A stretch of 64,000 bases of DNA from Sphingomonadales bacterium (GTDB lineage Bacteria; Pseudomonadota; Alphaproteobacteria; SMXS01): the NCBI GenBank assembly GCA_022844405.1, contig JALHLV010000020.1, forward strand, positions 1-64,000. The letters are read 5' to 3'. This document shows positions 44,405 to 52,646 of this stretch, one piece after another; position 1 is the stretch's first letter; each line of letters begins with the position of its first letter. The translations under genes were made by a program, and so were the position numbers. The notes under the pieces were generated by a model. It had not been told where the DNA came from. It made no database searches and worked only from the letters and a program-made list of their open reading frames with translations.

Positions 44405-44578
44405 ATGCGGAGCGGCGACATATCGGAGAGCCGCGGCGAGGGCGAGCGCGCCACCGACACGCCGCAGCGCCTGGATACGCTCGTCGCGGACGGGAGGATC
44501 GCGGTGCCGGGCAGCCCCGGCGCGCCCATCTGGTGGGCATCGCTCGACGAGATTCCGGGAGCACTTTTCCCGGTCTGA
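44405..44578 (+). CDS. Short open frame of doubtful status
   Basis: A 57-codon frame follows the SDR by 9 nt (ATG to TGA). Its end (LDTLVADGRIAVPGSPGAP, then LDEIPGALFPV) vaguely resembles the C-terminus of small antitoxins, so it may be a remnant. There is no clear ribosome binding site and no partner toxin. Confidence 0.25.
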   Translation: MRSGDISESRGEGERATDTPQRLDTLVADGRIAVPGSPGAPIWWASLDEIPGALFPV

Positions 44579-44603
44579 ACAGCGCGCCGTCGCCAAATTG
44601 GAT

Positions 44604-44641
44604 TTGACAGGCGGTCTTTATTTTGTTCACCTGATGAACAA
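44604..44641 (+). promoter_or_regulatory. Promoter and putative TetR operator of the TonB receptor
   Basis: TTGACA (44604-44609) is followed after 13 nt by the perfect palindrome TTGTTCA-CCTGA-TGAACAA (44623-44641), 24 bp before the receptor start. A bound repressor would cover the -10 region. Confidence 0.65.
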
Positions 44642-44665
44642 TAAAGATGCCCTGGGGAGGATGTC

Positions 44666-47122
44666 ATGAACTTCCGTCGTGAGTTTCTGTCCGTGATCGG
44701 CGCCGGTTGCCTCGCATACGCCGCCATCGTGACACCTGGTTTTGCCGCCGAGCCTGTCGGCGTCGCCGCGCCGCAGCCCGAACCGGCTGCCGCCCCGATC
44801 CGCAAGGGAGGCGTGGAAGAGGTTCTGGTCACCGCCCGCAAGCAGGAGGAGTCTCTGCAGAAGGTGCCGATCGTCGCGACGGTGTTCTCGCCCGAGCAGA
44901 TCGACCGGTATGGCCTGGTCAGCCTGGAAAAGCTGGCGACCTCGACCCCCGAACTCATCATCGGCCGCGCGTCCAACGGCGCCGGCGCACAGTTGACGAT
45001 GCGCGGTATCGGCTCGATGCCGACGTCGATCGGCATCGAGCAGTCGGTGGCGGTGGTGATGGACGGCGTTTACTACGGCCAGGGTCGCACCATCAACGAG
45101 GCCATGTTCGACGTATCGCGGATCGAGGTGCTGAAAGGTCCCCAGTCGCTCTTCTTCGGCAAGAACGCGACCGCGGGCGTCATCTCGATGACCAGCGCGG
45201 ATCCGGGAGACGAATTCGAGGCCATGGCCCGGGTCGGCTTCGAGGCAAAGTCCCAGAACCTCATCACCGAGGGCTTCGTGTCCGGTCCGCTGTCCGACAA
45301 GGTAGGCGCCCGGCTTGCGGTGCGGGTGGGTGAGATGTTCGGCAGCTACTTCAACAACCGGGGCTTCGACGTGACCAACTTCACGTTCGATGCCGCGACG
45401 TTCAACCTCAATCCGCATCTGTCGCCGAGGCTCGACCGAGGGGCGCCGGGCACCAGCGAACTGTTTCTCCGGGGGACGATCAAGTTCACCCCCAACGACA
45501 GGCTCACCGCCACGATCAAGGCGAGCTACATGAACACCGTGGATGAATCCAATGCGTGGAACTACGTGCCCTTCGCCTGCCCGACCGGGTCTGCGGCGTT
45601 CAATCCCACCATTCCGTGCCAGAGAACCTTCGACGTATACCTGAACTATTTCCCCGACGACGTGGCGGGGAACATCAAGTATGGCCGTGACGATGGGTCG
45701 CCGTTCAATCGGTATCAGTCCTACTCGTTTTCCGCTAACATTACCTATGAGTTCGATAGTCTCACGGTTACCTCAATATCGAACTATCAGAGGAACCGGA
45801 ACAACTGGGGCTGTTCTTGCCAGAACGTGTCGACGCCACTTTCTTTCATTGCGGCTACCGAACTCTCCATCTGGGAAGCGTTCTCCAACGAGACGCGGAT
45901 TCAGAGCGAATTCGACGGACCGGTGAATTTCATGGCGGGTGTGCTCTACCAGGACACCAAACGTGACCATCGCCAGGCCGCCAACTTCGGTGGCGTCGAG
46001 GACTCGAGCCAGCCGCTGGAAAGGCGGTATCTGGCCTATGACAAACCGTCCCTGACCAATGGCGAGACCATCGCCGGATTCGCACAGGCCAAGTGGAACA
46101 TCCTGCCGGAACTCGAGTTGGCGGGCGGTGTGCGTTACACCCACGAAACCAAGAAGAGCTTCTTGAACCAGACCTATGTGAACATTCTCCTCCAGGGCGT
46201 TTTCCCCGAGAATGCCCCCATATTCGGCGATCAGACCTTCAACGACTGGTCTCCCGAGGCGACGATAACCTACGCCGTGACCGACGACGTCACCGTCTAT
46301 GGCGCCTACAAGACGGCCTACAAGTCGGGCGGCTTCTCCAACAGCGCCCTCATCACGCCCTCCACCGTACCCGGCGACATCGCGTTCGGACCGGAAAAGG
46401 CCGAGGGCTTCGAGTTCGGGCTGAAAACCTTGCTGTTCGACCGGCAGCTCCGTTTCAACGTTTCCGCCTACACCTACAACTACAAGAACCTGCAAGTCGA
46501 TTTCTTCAACTCGATCACCTTCCAGTTCATCACCACCAATGCCGGCTCGGCCCGGACGAAGGGCGTCGAACTCGAAGCCGAATACGTGCCCGACGCCGTC
46601 GAGGGGCTGTCGCTGCGGGCCAACCTGAACTTCAACCGGGCACGGTTCACCAACTACATTGCCCCCTGCTATGACGGTCAGACGCCGGCCCAGGGCTGCG
46701 CGCTGGTGTTCCAGGGCGGACCGGGGCAGGATCTCAGCGGCAGCCCGACAGCCGTCGCGCCCAAGGTTACCGCCGCGCTCGGGGTGAACTACGAAGTGCC
46801 GCTCGGCGCGGACTGGCATCTCGGGATGTCGGCGGACGTGCGGTACAGCGCGAAGTATCTGGGCTCGAGCTTCGGGGCTCCGTTGTCGCTCCAGCCAGCT
46901 TATGCCAATCTCGATGCGTCTATCCGCCTGAGAAGCAGCGACGATCAGTGGGAATTCGCCGTGATCGGGCGCAATCTGACGAACCAGTTCTACTTTGGTG
47001 GCGTACAGGCGATTCCCAGCACCGGTTCGGGAACGGGAACGCCGGCTGGCATCCAGGCGGATCAACTGGCTCTGGCGTCGCTGCCGCGCACCGTCCAGTT
47101 CCAGGTTACCTGGCGGTACTGA
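44666..47122 (+). CDS. TonB-dependent outer-membrane receptor
   Basis: The 818-aa protein has a signal peptide (about 1-28, ending GFAAE) and a TonB-box-like EEVLVTARKQEESLQKVP. A plug domain (about 50-180, with GIGSMPTSIGIEQSVAVVMDG and IEVLKGPQSLFFGKNATAG) and a 22-strand barrel ending in aromatic VTWRY follow. It belongs to the large group of receptors used for bulky or hydrophobic substrates in sphingomonad-like organisms. GGGGAGG precedes the ATG. Control by the same TetR as Rieske 1 suggests that it imports the substrate of that pathway. Confidence 0.95.
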   Translation: MNFRREFLSVIGAGCLAYAAIVTPGFAAEPVGVAAPQPEPAAAPIRKGGVEEVLVTARKQEESLQKVPIVATVFSPEQIDRYGLVSLEKLATSTPELIIGRASNGAGAQLTMRGIGSMPTSIGIEQSVAVVMDGVYYGQGRTINEAMFDVSRIEVLKGPQSLFFGKNATAGVISMTSADPGDEFEAMARVGFEAKSQNLITEGFVSGPLSDKVGARLAVRVGEMFGSYFNNRGFDVTNFTFDAATFNLNPHLSPRLDRGAPGTSELFLRGTIKFTPNDRLTATIKASYMNTVDESNAWNYVPFACPTGSAAFNPTIPCQRTFDVYLNYFPDDVAGNIKYGRDDGSPFNRYQSYSFSANITYEFDSLTVTSISNYQRNRNNWGCSCQNVSTPLSFIAATELSIWEAFSNETRIQSEFDGPVNFMAGVLYQDTKRDHRQAANFGGVEDSSQPLERRYLAYDKPSLTNGETIAGFAQAKWNILPELELAGGVRYTHETKKSFLNQTYVNILLQGVFPENAPIFGDQTFNDWSPEATITYAVTDDVTVYGAYKTAYKSGGFSNSALITPSTVPGDIAFGPEKAEGFEFGLKTLLFDRQLRFNVSAYTYNYKNLQVDFFNSITFQFITTNAGSARTKGVELEAEYVPDAVEGLSLRANLNFNRARFTNYIAPCYDGQTPAQGCALVFQGGPGQDLSGSPTAVAPKVTAALGVNYEVPLGADWHLGMSADVRYSAKYLGSSFGAPLSLQPAYANLDASIRLRSSDDQWEFAVIGRNLTNQFYFGGVQAIPSTGSGTGTPAGIQADQLALASLPRTVQFQVTWRY

Positions 47123-47205
47123 GCGACACGACGGTTTTTGCCTGCGATAGTGACGGCCGGCCGGACGCCATGGTCCGGCCGGCCATCTGATTTCGGGGGA
47201 GGACC

Positions 47206-48339
47206 ATGGACAAGATCGCCACCATCGCGGACCTGCGCGAGGAAGCCCGTCGAAAGCTGCCGGCGCCGATCTTCGACTTCGTCGACGGCGCCGCCTTCAG
47301 CGAGGTGACGCTGCGCGCCAACGTGCAGGACTTCGAGAAGATCCGCTTCCGTCAGCGGGTGGTGAAGGACGTCTCGGTCCGCTCGCTGTCGACCGAACTG
47401 GTCGGCCAGCCCTGCGCCATTCCCGCCGCCATCTCGCCCACCGGCCTCAGCGGCATGCTGTGGGGCGGCAATGGCGAGATCGCTGCGGCGCGGGCGGCGA
47501 AGGCATTCGGCATTCCGTTCACCCTGGGCATGATGTCGGTCTCGACCCTGGAGGAAGTGACCAAAGCCGTCGGCCCGGTCTGGTTCCAGATGTGCATGCT
47601 GAAGGACCGGGGCCTGGTGCAGGATTTCGTCGACCGGGCCAAGGCCGCCGGATCGCCGGTGCTGATCCTCACCGTCACCTGGGTGGTCTCGGGCCTGCAA
47701 AGCCGCATGACCCGCCACGGCGTCGATCTGCCGCCGCCGCTCACCCCCAGTTTCATCGCCAAGTTCGTCACCCGGCCCATGTGGGTGTGGCGCGCACTCC
47801 GGGGCAAGCCGGTCGCGTTCCACAATTTCACCGGCCGGATGCAGGAAGAGGCGACCATTCCGGCGGTGATCAACCAGCTCGATTCCTCGGTGACCTGGAA
47901 GGACATCGAATGGTTGCGCTCCATCTGGCCAGGCAAGCTGATCGTCAAGGGCGTCTGCGACCGCGAGGACGCGCGCCTCGCCATGGACGCCGGCGTCGAC
48001 GCGGTCAGCGTCTCCAACCACGGCGGCAACCATCTGGATAGCTCGGCCTCGACCATCTCCATGCTGCCCGATGTGGTCGAGGGCGTCGACGGCCGCGGCG
48101 AGGTGCTGCTCGACGGCGGCGTCCGCTCGGGCCAGGACATCCTGAAAGCCATGGCGCTGGGCGCCAAAGGCGTGCTGCTGGGCCGCGCCCACCTCTATGG
48201 CCTCGGCGCCGCCGGCCAGAGGGGCGTCGCCAAGGCGCTCGACATCATCCGCAACGAACTGGACGTCTCGATCGGCCTTACCGGCCTGACCGACGTCAAC
48301 CAGGCATCGCCGGAGATCCTGTTCAAGGCGAGGGATTAG
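47206..48339 (+). CDS. FMN-dependent alpha-hydroxy-acid oxidase-like protein with altered active site
   Basis: The 377-aa protein is clearly of the LldD/glycolate-oxidase family: PAPIFDFVDGA, AAISPTGLSGMLWGGNGE, KGVCDREDA, VSNHGG and LLDGGVRSGQDILKA give the FMN-binding barrel. Compared with glycolate oxidase several catalytic or binding residues are replaced. The two tyrosines become Phe (FDF) and Cys (QMC), the aspartate of TVDTP becomes Thr (TVTW), and the arginine after the catalytic His becomes Asn (NHGGNHLD). The His and the FMN-contacting Lys remain. The substrate is therefore probably not a simple 2-hydroxy acid. It lies 83 nt after the receptor gene, and GGGGGAGG precedes its ATG. 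Confidence 0.9.
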   Translation: MDKIATIADLREEARRKLPAPIFDFVDGAAFSEVTLRANVQDFEKIRFRQRVVKDVSVRSLSTELVGQPCAIPAAISPTGLSGMLWGGNGEIAAARAAKAFGIPFTLGMMSVSTLEEVTKAVGPVWFQMCMLKDRGLVQDFVDRAKAAGSPVLILTVTWVVSGLQSRMTRHGVDLPPPLTPSFIAKFVTRPMWVWRALRGKPVAFHNFTGRMQEEATIPAVINQLDSSVTWKDIEWLRSIWPGKLIVKGVCDREDARLAMDAGVDAVSVSNHGGNHLDSSASTISMLPDVVEGVDGRGEVLLDGGVRSGQDILKAMALGAKGVLLGRAHLYGLGAAGQRGVAKALDIIRNELDVSIGLTGLTDVNQASPEILFKARD

Positions 48340-48395
48340 AGCGCTTTCAGCCATGGCGGAATCGCCTTGGCGTCCGAAAGCCGCGGCGACAAATG

Positions 48396-48430
48396 CTAGA
48401 GCGGTTCAGCGGCAGCTGAATCCGCTCTAG
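48396..48430. repeat. Imperfect palindrome (CTAGAGCGGTTCAGC type)
   Basis: CTAGAGCGGTTCAGC (48396-48410) pairs with GCTGAATCCGCTCTAG (48415-48430) with one bulge. It is one of two stem-loops filling the 316-bp gap after the hydroxy-acid oxidase-like gene; no gene is visible there (48340-48655). Confidence 0.6.
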
Positions 48431-48496
48431 GGTTTTCCCACTCGGTCTTTGCGAGCGAAGCGCGGCAACCCAGTGCCGATGCAGGAATAACCCTAT

Positions 48497-48570
48497 CCGT
48501 GTCCCTGAGCTCGTCGAAGGGCTTCGCATCAACGCGCGAGCAAGGCCCTTCGACGAGCTCAGGGACACGG
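48497..48570. repeat. 26-bp perfect inverted repeat with 22-nt loop
   Basis: The arms 48497-48522 and 48545-48570 are perfectly complementary and contain the core CCCTTCGACGAGCTCAGGG. This core resembles a dispersed palindromic repeat common in sphingomonads and relatives. There is no T-run for a terminator. It lies between convergent genes 47206-48339 and 48656-50032. Confidence 0.8.
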
Positions 48571-48655
48571 TGAAATTTGAGCGCTGCACAATGAACTGGA
48601 TTGCCGCGTCGCTACGCTCCTCGCAACGACGGAGACGGGTGGAGTCTGACGGGCG

Positions 48656-50032
48656 TCAATCCTCCAGGTACTTGTCCAGCGTCTGGTGCATCAGCCTGAC
48701 CCTGACCTCCTGGTAGTTCAGCAGGGTTTCGCCCTTCTTGCGCGCGGCGCGCATGCCTTCCTGCTGGGCGCGCAGGTTGTTGGTGTCCTGGTCGTAGACG
48801 TGGCCGAGGATCGGGTCGAAGCCCGGCACGGTGGTGAAGCTGTCGGCCTCGGTCAGCCGATAGGGCGCGGCGGGCTCGGGGCACGGGCCGTCGTCGGGCA
48901 TGGGCCGCAGGATCAGCAGCTCGAACAGGGTGCGGTTCGGGTCGTCGCCGATGGGCCGGAAGCGGTAGACCATGGGCAGCGACAGCTGCGGGAACAGGAT
49001 CATGTTGGGGAAGATGCCGTATTGCGACACGTCGACCATCTCGGTGTCGGTGTATTTGCTCAGATCGACGCCGTAGGTCTCACCCAGGGTTTTCCTCAGC
49101 ACCCGCGCCATGACGATCCGCGCCGTCTCGCCCTCGCCGACGACCATGTCGTCGCCCAGGATCGTCCGGTCGCCGACCAGCATGGTGTCGATCAGCTCCT
49201 GTTCCGTGGGACGCGGCTGCACCAGCTGGCTCGGGATGCCGAAGATGCAGAAGAAGCGCGACACGTTGTCGCTGAACACGTCGTACTGGGTGCCCTCGTC
49301 GTCGGAGCCCAGCAGCAGTTGCGGATGGGTCTCCTGGGTGTGGTAATTCTCGATGAAGGCTTCCTTGCCGGCCTTCCAGTTGCAGTACAGCTCCTTCTCG
49401 ATGTGCAACTCGACGAAGCGGCGCGCCATGTCGAAATTGGCGAAGTGCTCCGGCACCGGCGCGATGTAGTCCAGCAGCGGGGCGGCCTCCGGATCGAAGT
49501 TCACGAACACGAAGCCGCCCCACAGGCCCACGCTCACGCGGAGCATGGTGAAGTCGCGCTCCATAACATGCGGCGCGTCCCAGCCGTAAGGCACCCGCTG
49601 CAACTCGCCGGCGAGCGACCATGTCCAGCCGTGGAACGGGCAGCGCAGCGCCGTCACGCTGCCCGACATGCCGCCCAGCGCGAACTTGGTGCCGCGGTGC
49701 ATGCAGGAATTGACGAAGCCGGCGACCGACCCGTCCTCCTGCCGCACGATCAGCGCCGAATGCCGGCCGACCTCGTAGACGTAGTAGTCGCCCGGCTCGG
49801 GGATGTGCTCCTCGCGGCACGCCCACTGCCAGGCGCGCGGCCACATGCGCTCCATCTCGCGGTCGAAGACCGCCTGGCTGGTGTAGCGCTCGAACGGGAT
49901 GTCCTCGTTGCCGAGGAAGCGCGGGCTTTCCAGCTCGAACACCGGCGGCACCGGTTTGCCGTCGCGGTGCACCAGCTCCTGCGCGGAGGGCGTGGCGCGC
50001 CCCTTGGTCAGTGACTTCAGGAGTTCGTTCAT
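48656..50032 (-). CDS. Rieske ring-hydroxylating oxygenase alpha subunit (2)
   Basis: The 458-aa protein has a Rieske site with Cys110/His112 (CMHRG) and Cys131/His134 (CPFHGW), and a mononuclear iron site with His230/His235 (ENYHTQETH). It is a paralogue of Rieske 1: they share the QWACREEHIPEPGDY block and the ending in which a VYDQDTxN motif precedes a YQE-RxRxMHxTLxKYL-like tail. The cluster has no beta subunit next to it. It is divergent from an SDR gene, with an 8-bp direct repeat between them. Confidence 0.94.
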   Translation of the reverse strand: MNELLKSLTKGRATPSAQELVHRDGKPVPPVFELESPRFLGNEDIPFERYTSQAVFDREMERMWPRAWQWACREEHIPEPGDYYVYEVGRHSALIVRQEDGSVAGFVNSCMHRGTKFALGGMSGSVTALRCPFHGWTWSLAGELQRVPYGWDAPHVMERDFTMLRVSVGLWGGFVFVNFDPEAAPLLDYIAPVPEHFANFDMARRFVELHIEKELYCNWKAGKEAFIENYHTQETHPQLLLGSDDEGTQYDVFSDNVSRFFCIFGIPSQLVQPRPTEQELIDTMLVGDRTILGDDMVVGEGETARIVMARVLRKTLGETYGVDLSKYTDTEMVDVSQYGIFPNMILFPQLSLPMVYRFRPIGDDPNRTLFELLILRPMPDDGPCPEPAAPYRLTEADSFTTVPGFDPILGHVYDQDTNNLRAQQEGMRAARKKGETLLNYQEVRVRLMHQTLDKYLED

Positions 50033-50071
50033 GGCGATGTCTTCCCCGTGGTCCGCCAGAGTACATTTTTA

Positions 50072-50087
50072 TTGCACAATTGCACAA
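50072..50087 (+). promoter_or_regulatory. Tandem direct repeat TTGCACAATTGCACAA
   Basis: Two adjacent copies of TTGCACAA lie in AT-rich DNA between the divergent Rieske 2 and SDR genes, 40 bp from the Rieske start and 86 bp from the SDR start. It may be an operator of an unknown regulator; it is unlike the TetR palindromes. Confidence 0.4.
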
Positions 50088-50172
50088 TTAAAAGCGATGC
50101 TAGGATGACGGGCGCGGGCATCTCGGGAAGGATGCACCGGCCGCGGACGCAAACGGGACATGGGAGACAGTC

Positions 50173-50982
50173 ATGGGTCAGCTCGATGGCAAGGCCGCCG
50201 TCATCATCGGCGCGTCGGAAACCGGCAATATGGGGCAGGCCATCGCCCGGCGCTACCGCAAGGAAGGCGCCCAGGTGGTCGTCGCCAGCCGCAAGGCCGA
50301 GAAGTCGGCGGCGTTCGCGAAGGAGATCGGCGCGTTCTCGACCGCTTGCGACATCACGAAGAAGGACGACCTGTTCGCGCTGGCCGACTTCGCCAAGCAG
50401 AAGATGGGCAAGGTCGACATCGCCGTGAACTCGTCGGGGCTTGCCCTGGGCGGTCCGTTCCTGGAGTTCGGCGAGAAGGACCTGGACACGCTGATCGCGC
50501 TGCAGTTCAAGGGCTCGTTCTTCTTCCTGCAGGCGATGGTGGCCGCCATGCTGGACACCGGCGGTTCGATCATCCAGCTCAGTTCGGCGGTGGCGCAGCG
50601 CTCGACCACCGTCGACGGCGGGTTCGACGCCTATATGGGCACCAAGGCGGGTATCGACCACGTGGTGCGCGCCGTCGCCAACCAGTTCGGGCGGCGCGGC
50701 ATCAGGGTCAACACCATCGCCGCCGGCCACACCGACACGCCCATGCACCACGGCAACTACGCGGGCGACATCCCGGACTGGATGAAGGCCTGCTTCGCCG
50801 ACGCCACGCCCATGGGCCGCTACGGCACCTGCGAGGACATCGCCGCTGCCGCCGTGTGGCTGGCCAGCGACGAATGCTTCATGACCGGCGAGGACATGCA
50901 GGTGAACGGCGGCCTCACCCTGCGCCGCAATCCGCTGAAGGACGACCTGGAGCGCTACGAGCGCGAATGGAAGCCGGCTTGA
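50173..50982 (+). CDS. Short-chain dehydrogenase/reductase
   Basis: The 269-aa SDR has a nucleotide motif modified to GASETGNMGQA (an insertion in the glycine turn), NSSG in place of NNAG, SSAV and the catalytic YMGTKAG. The C-terminus reads MTGEDMQVNGG. GGGAGA precedes the ATG. It is 14 nt from the flavoprotein gene downstream, so both probably act in the same pathway. Confidence 0.93.
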   Translation: MGQLDGKAAVIIGASETGNMGQAIARRYRKEGAQVVVASRKAEKSAAFAKEIGAFSTACDITKKDDLFALADFAKQKMGKVDIAVNSSGLALGGPFLEFGEKDLDTLIALQFKGSFFFLQAMVAAMLDTGGSIIQLSSAVAQRSTTVDGGFDAYMGTKAGIDHVVRAVANQFGRRGIRVNTIAAGHTDTPMHHGNYAGDIPDWMKACFADATPMGRYGTCEDIAAAAVWLASDECFMTGEDMQVNGGLTLRRNPLKDDLERYEREWKPA

Positions 50983-50996
50983 AGGGGAGAGCGCCG

Positions 50997-52637
50997 ATGG
51001 ACGAATTCGATGTGGTGGTGCTGGGCACCGGCGCGGCCGGCCTGACGGCGGCGATCCGCGCCCATGCGGGCGGCGCAAAGGTTGGCGTGTTCGAGAAGGG
51101 CGACAAGATCGGCGGCACCAGCGCCTGGTCCGGCGGCATGATCTGGATTCCCAACAACCACCACATGGCCGAGCTGGGCATCCACGACAGCGCCGAGGAG
51201 TCGCTGGCCTACATCATGTCGCTGTCCCACGGCATGATCGAGGAGGAGCTGGCCCGGGCGTTCGTCGACGTTGGGCCGGAGATGGTCCGATGGATGGAAA
51301 CCAATACACCGGCGCAGTTCGAGATCGTCGAGGGCTTTCCCGACTATCACCCGGAGTTTCCGTTCGGCAAGACCGCAGGCGGCCGGTCCATGGAATGCCC
51401 GCTGTTCTCGTTCCGCGAGCTCGGCCCGTGGGCGGACAGGATGACCCGCAGCTACTTCTTCACCCTGCCGCTGACTATGGCCGAATCCACCATCGGCGGC
51501 GGCGTCCATGGCGAGGTGTCGGGCGAGGAACTGCAGCGGCGCATCGACGCCCAGGAATGGGGCTGCGGCCACTCGCTGGTCGGACGGCTGCTGAAAGGGT
51601 GCCTCGACCGGGGCATCGAGCCGGTCACCGATGCCCGCGCCGTCGAGCTGGTGATGGAGGACGGCAAGGTCTCCGGCGTGAAGTTCGAGGGCAAGGACGG
51701 CCCGTTTGAGGTCAAGGCCCGCGCCGGCGTGGTGCTGGCGACCGGCGGCTTCGAATGGAACCCCGAGATGGTGAAGTCATTCCTGCGCGGCCCCATGACC
51801 AGCCCGGTGTCGATCCCGACCAATACGGGCGACGGGCTGAAGATGTCCATGAAGGCCGGCGCGTCGCTGGGCAACATGCGCGAGGCATGGTGGATGCCCG
51901 CCGTGGAAATCCCCGGCGACCGGGGCGACGGTCGGCCCATGCAGTACATCTTCCAGGGCGAGCGCTCGCGGCCCGGCGCCATCATGGTCAACCGCACCGG
52001 CAAGCGCTTCACCAACGAGGCGGCCAACTACAACGCCTTCGGCGCGGCCTTCCACGTGCAGGACGTGGCCAAGTTCACCTACATCAACTTGCCCTGCTGG
52101 TCGATCTGCGACCAGGCCAGCATCGACAGATACGGCTTCATCCGCACCGCGCCGGGCGAGAAGGTGCTGGACTGGGTGATGCGCGCCGACACCATAAGCG
52201 GGCTCGCGGAGACACTGGGCGTTTCCCCCGACGCGCTGGAAGACACGGTCGCGCGCTGGAACGCCAATGTCCGGGCCGGGTCCGATCCCGATTTCGGCCG
52301 AGGCGACAGCGCCCAGGACAACTGGTGGGGCGACGCCACCCAGCGCGGCCAGAAATCGGCGACGCTCGGCACGCTGGAGAAGGGGCCGTTCTATGCCGTC
52401 GAGGTGACCAGCGGCTCGCTCGGCACCAAGGGCGGACCGAAAACCGATACGGAGGCCCGCGTGCTCGACCTGGACGGCGCACCGATCCCCGGCCTCTACG
52501 CGGCGGGCAATGTCATGGCGTCGGCCATGGGCATGACCTATGGCGGCGCGGGCGGTACGCTCGGACCGGGCATGGTGTTCGGCTACCTGGCCGGGCGCCA
52601 TGTCGCCGAACGCGCGCGCACCCTGGTCAACCGGTAG
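50997..52637 (+). CDS. FAD-dependent 3-ketosteroid-dehydrogenase-like oxidoreductase
   Basis: The 546-aa flavoprotein has an N-terminal GTGAAGLTAAI Rossmann motif, GGTSAWSGGMIWIP near residue 40, ATGGFEWN and the late motif GNVMASAMGMTYGGAGGTLG. This is the fumarate-reductase/3-ketosteroid-delta1-dehydrogenase group. Such enzymes introduce a double bond next to a ketone in a ring. Whether the substrate is a steroid, a terpenoid or a simpler cyclohexanone is open. GGGGAG precedes the ATG. Confidence 0.9.
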   Translation: MDEFDVVVLGTGAAGLTAAIRAHAGGAKVGVFEKGDKIGGTSAWSGGMIWIPNNHHMAELGIHDSAEESLAYIMSLSHGMIEEELARAFVDVGPEMVRWMETNTPAQFEIVEGFPDYHPEFPFGKTAGGRSMECPLFSFRELGPWADRMTRSYFFTLPLTMAESTIGGGVHGEVSGEELQRRIDAQEWGCGHSLVGRLLKGCLDRGIEPVTDARAVELVMEDGKVSGVKFEGKDGPFEVKARAGVVLATGGFEWNPEMVKSFLRGPMTSPVSIPTNTGDGLKMSMKAGASLGNMREAWWMPAVEIPGDRGDGRPMQYIFQGERSRPGAIMVNRTGKRFTNEAANYNAFGAAFHVQDVAKFTYINLPCWSICDQASIDRYGFIRTAPGEKVLDWVMRADTISGLAETLGVSPDALEDTVARWNANVRAGSDPDFGRGDSAQDNWWGDATQRGQKSATLGTLEKGPFYAVEVTSGSLGTKGGPKTDTEARVLDLDGAPIPGLYAAGNVMASAMGMTYGGAGGTLGPGMVFGYLAGRHVAERARTLVNR

Positions 52638-52646
52638 GAGATGCCC

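Noticed and set aside
44405-44578. Antitoxin gene after the SDR
   Set aside because: The similarity to antitoxin C-termini is weak, no toxin gene follows and the frame lacks a ribosome binding site; it is listed only as a doubtful frame.
47206-48339. Assignment as the mycofactocin protein MftD
   Set aside because: MftD is also an LldD relative with a changed active site, but no other mycofactocin gene is in the window and the neighbours are catabolic.
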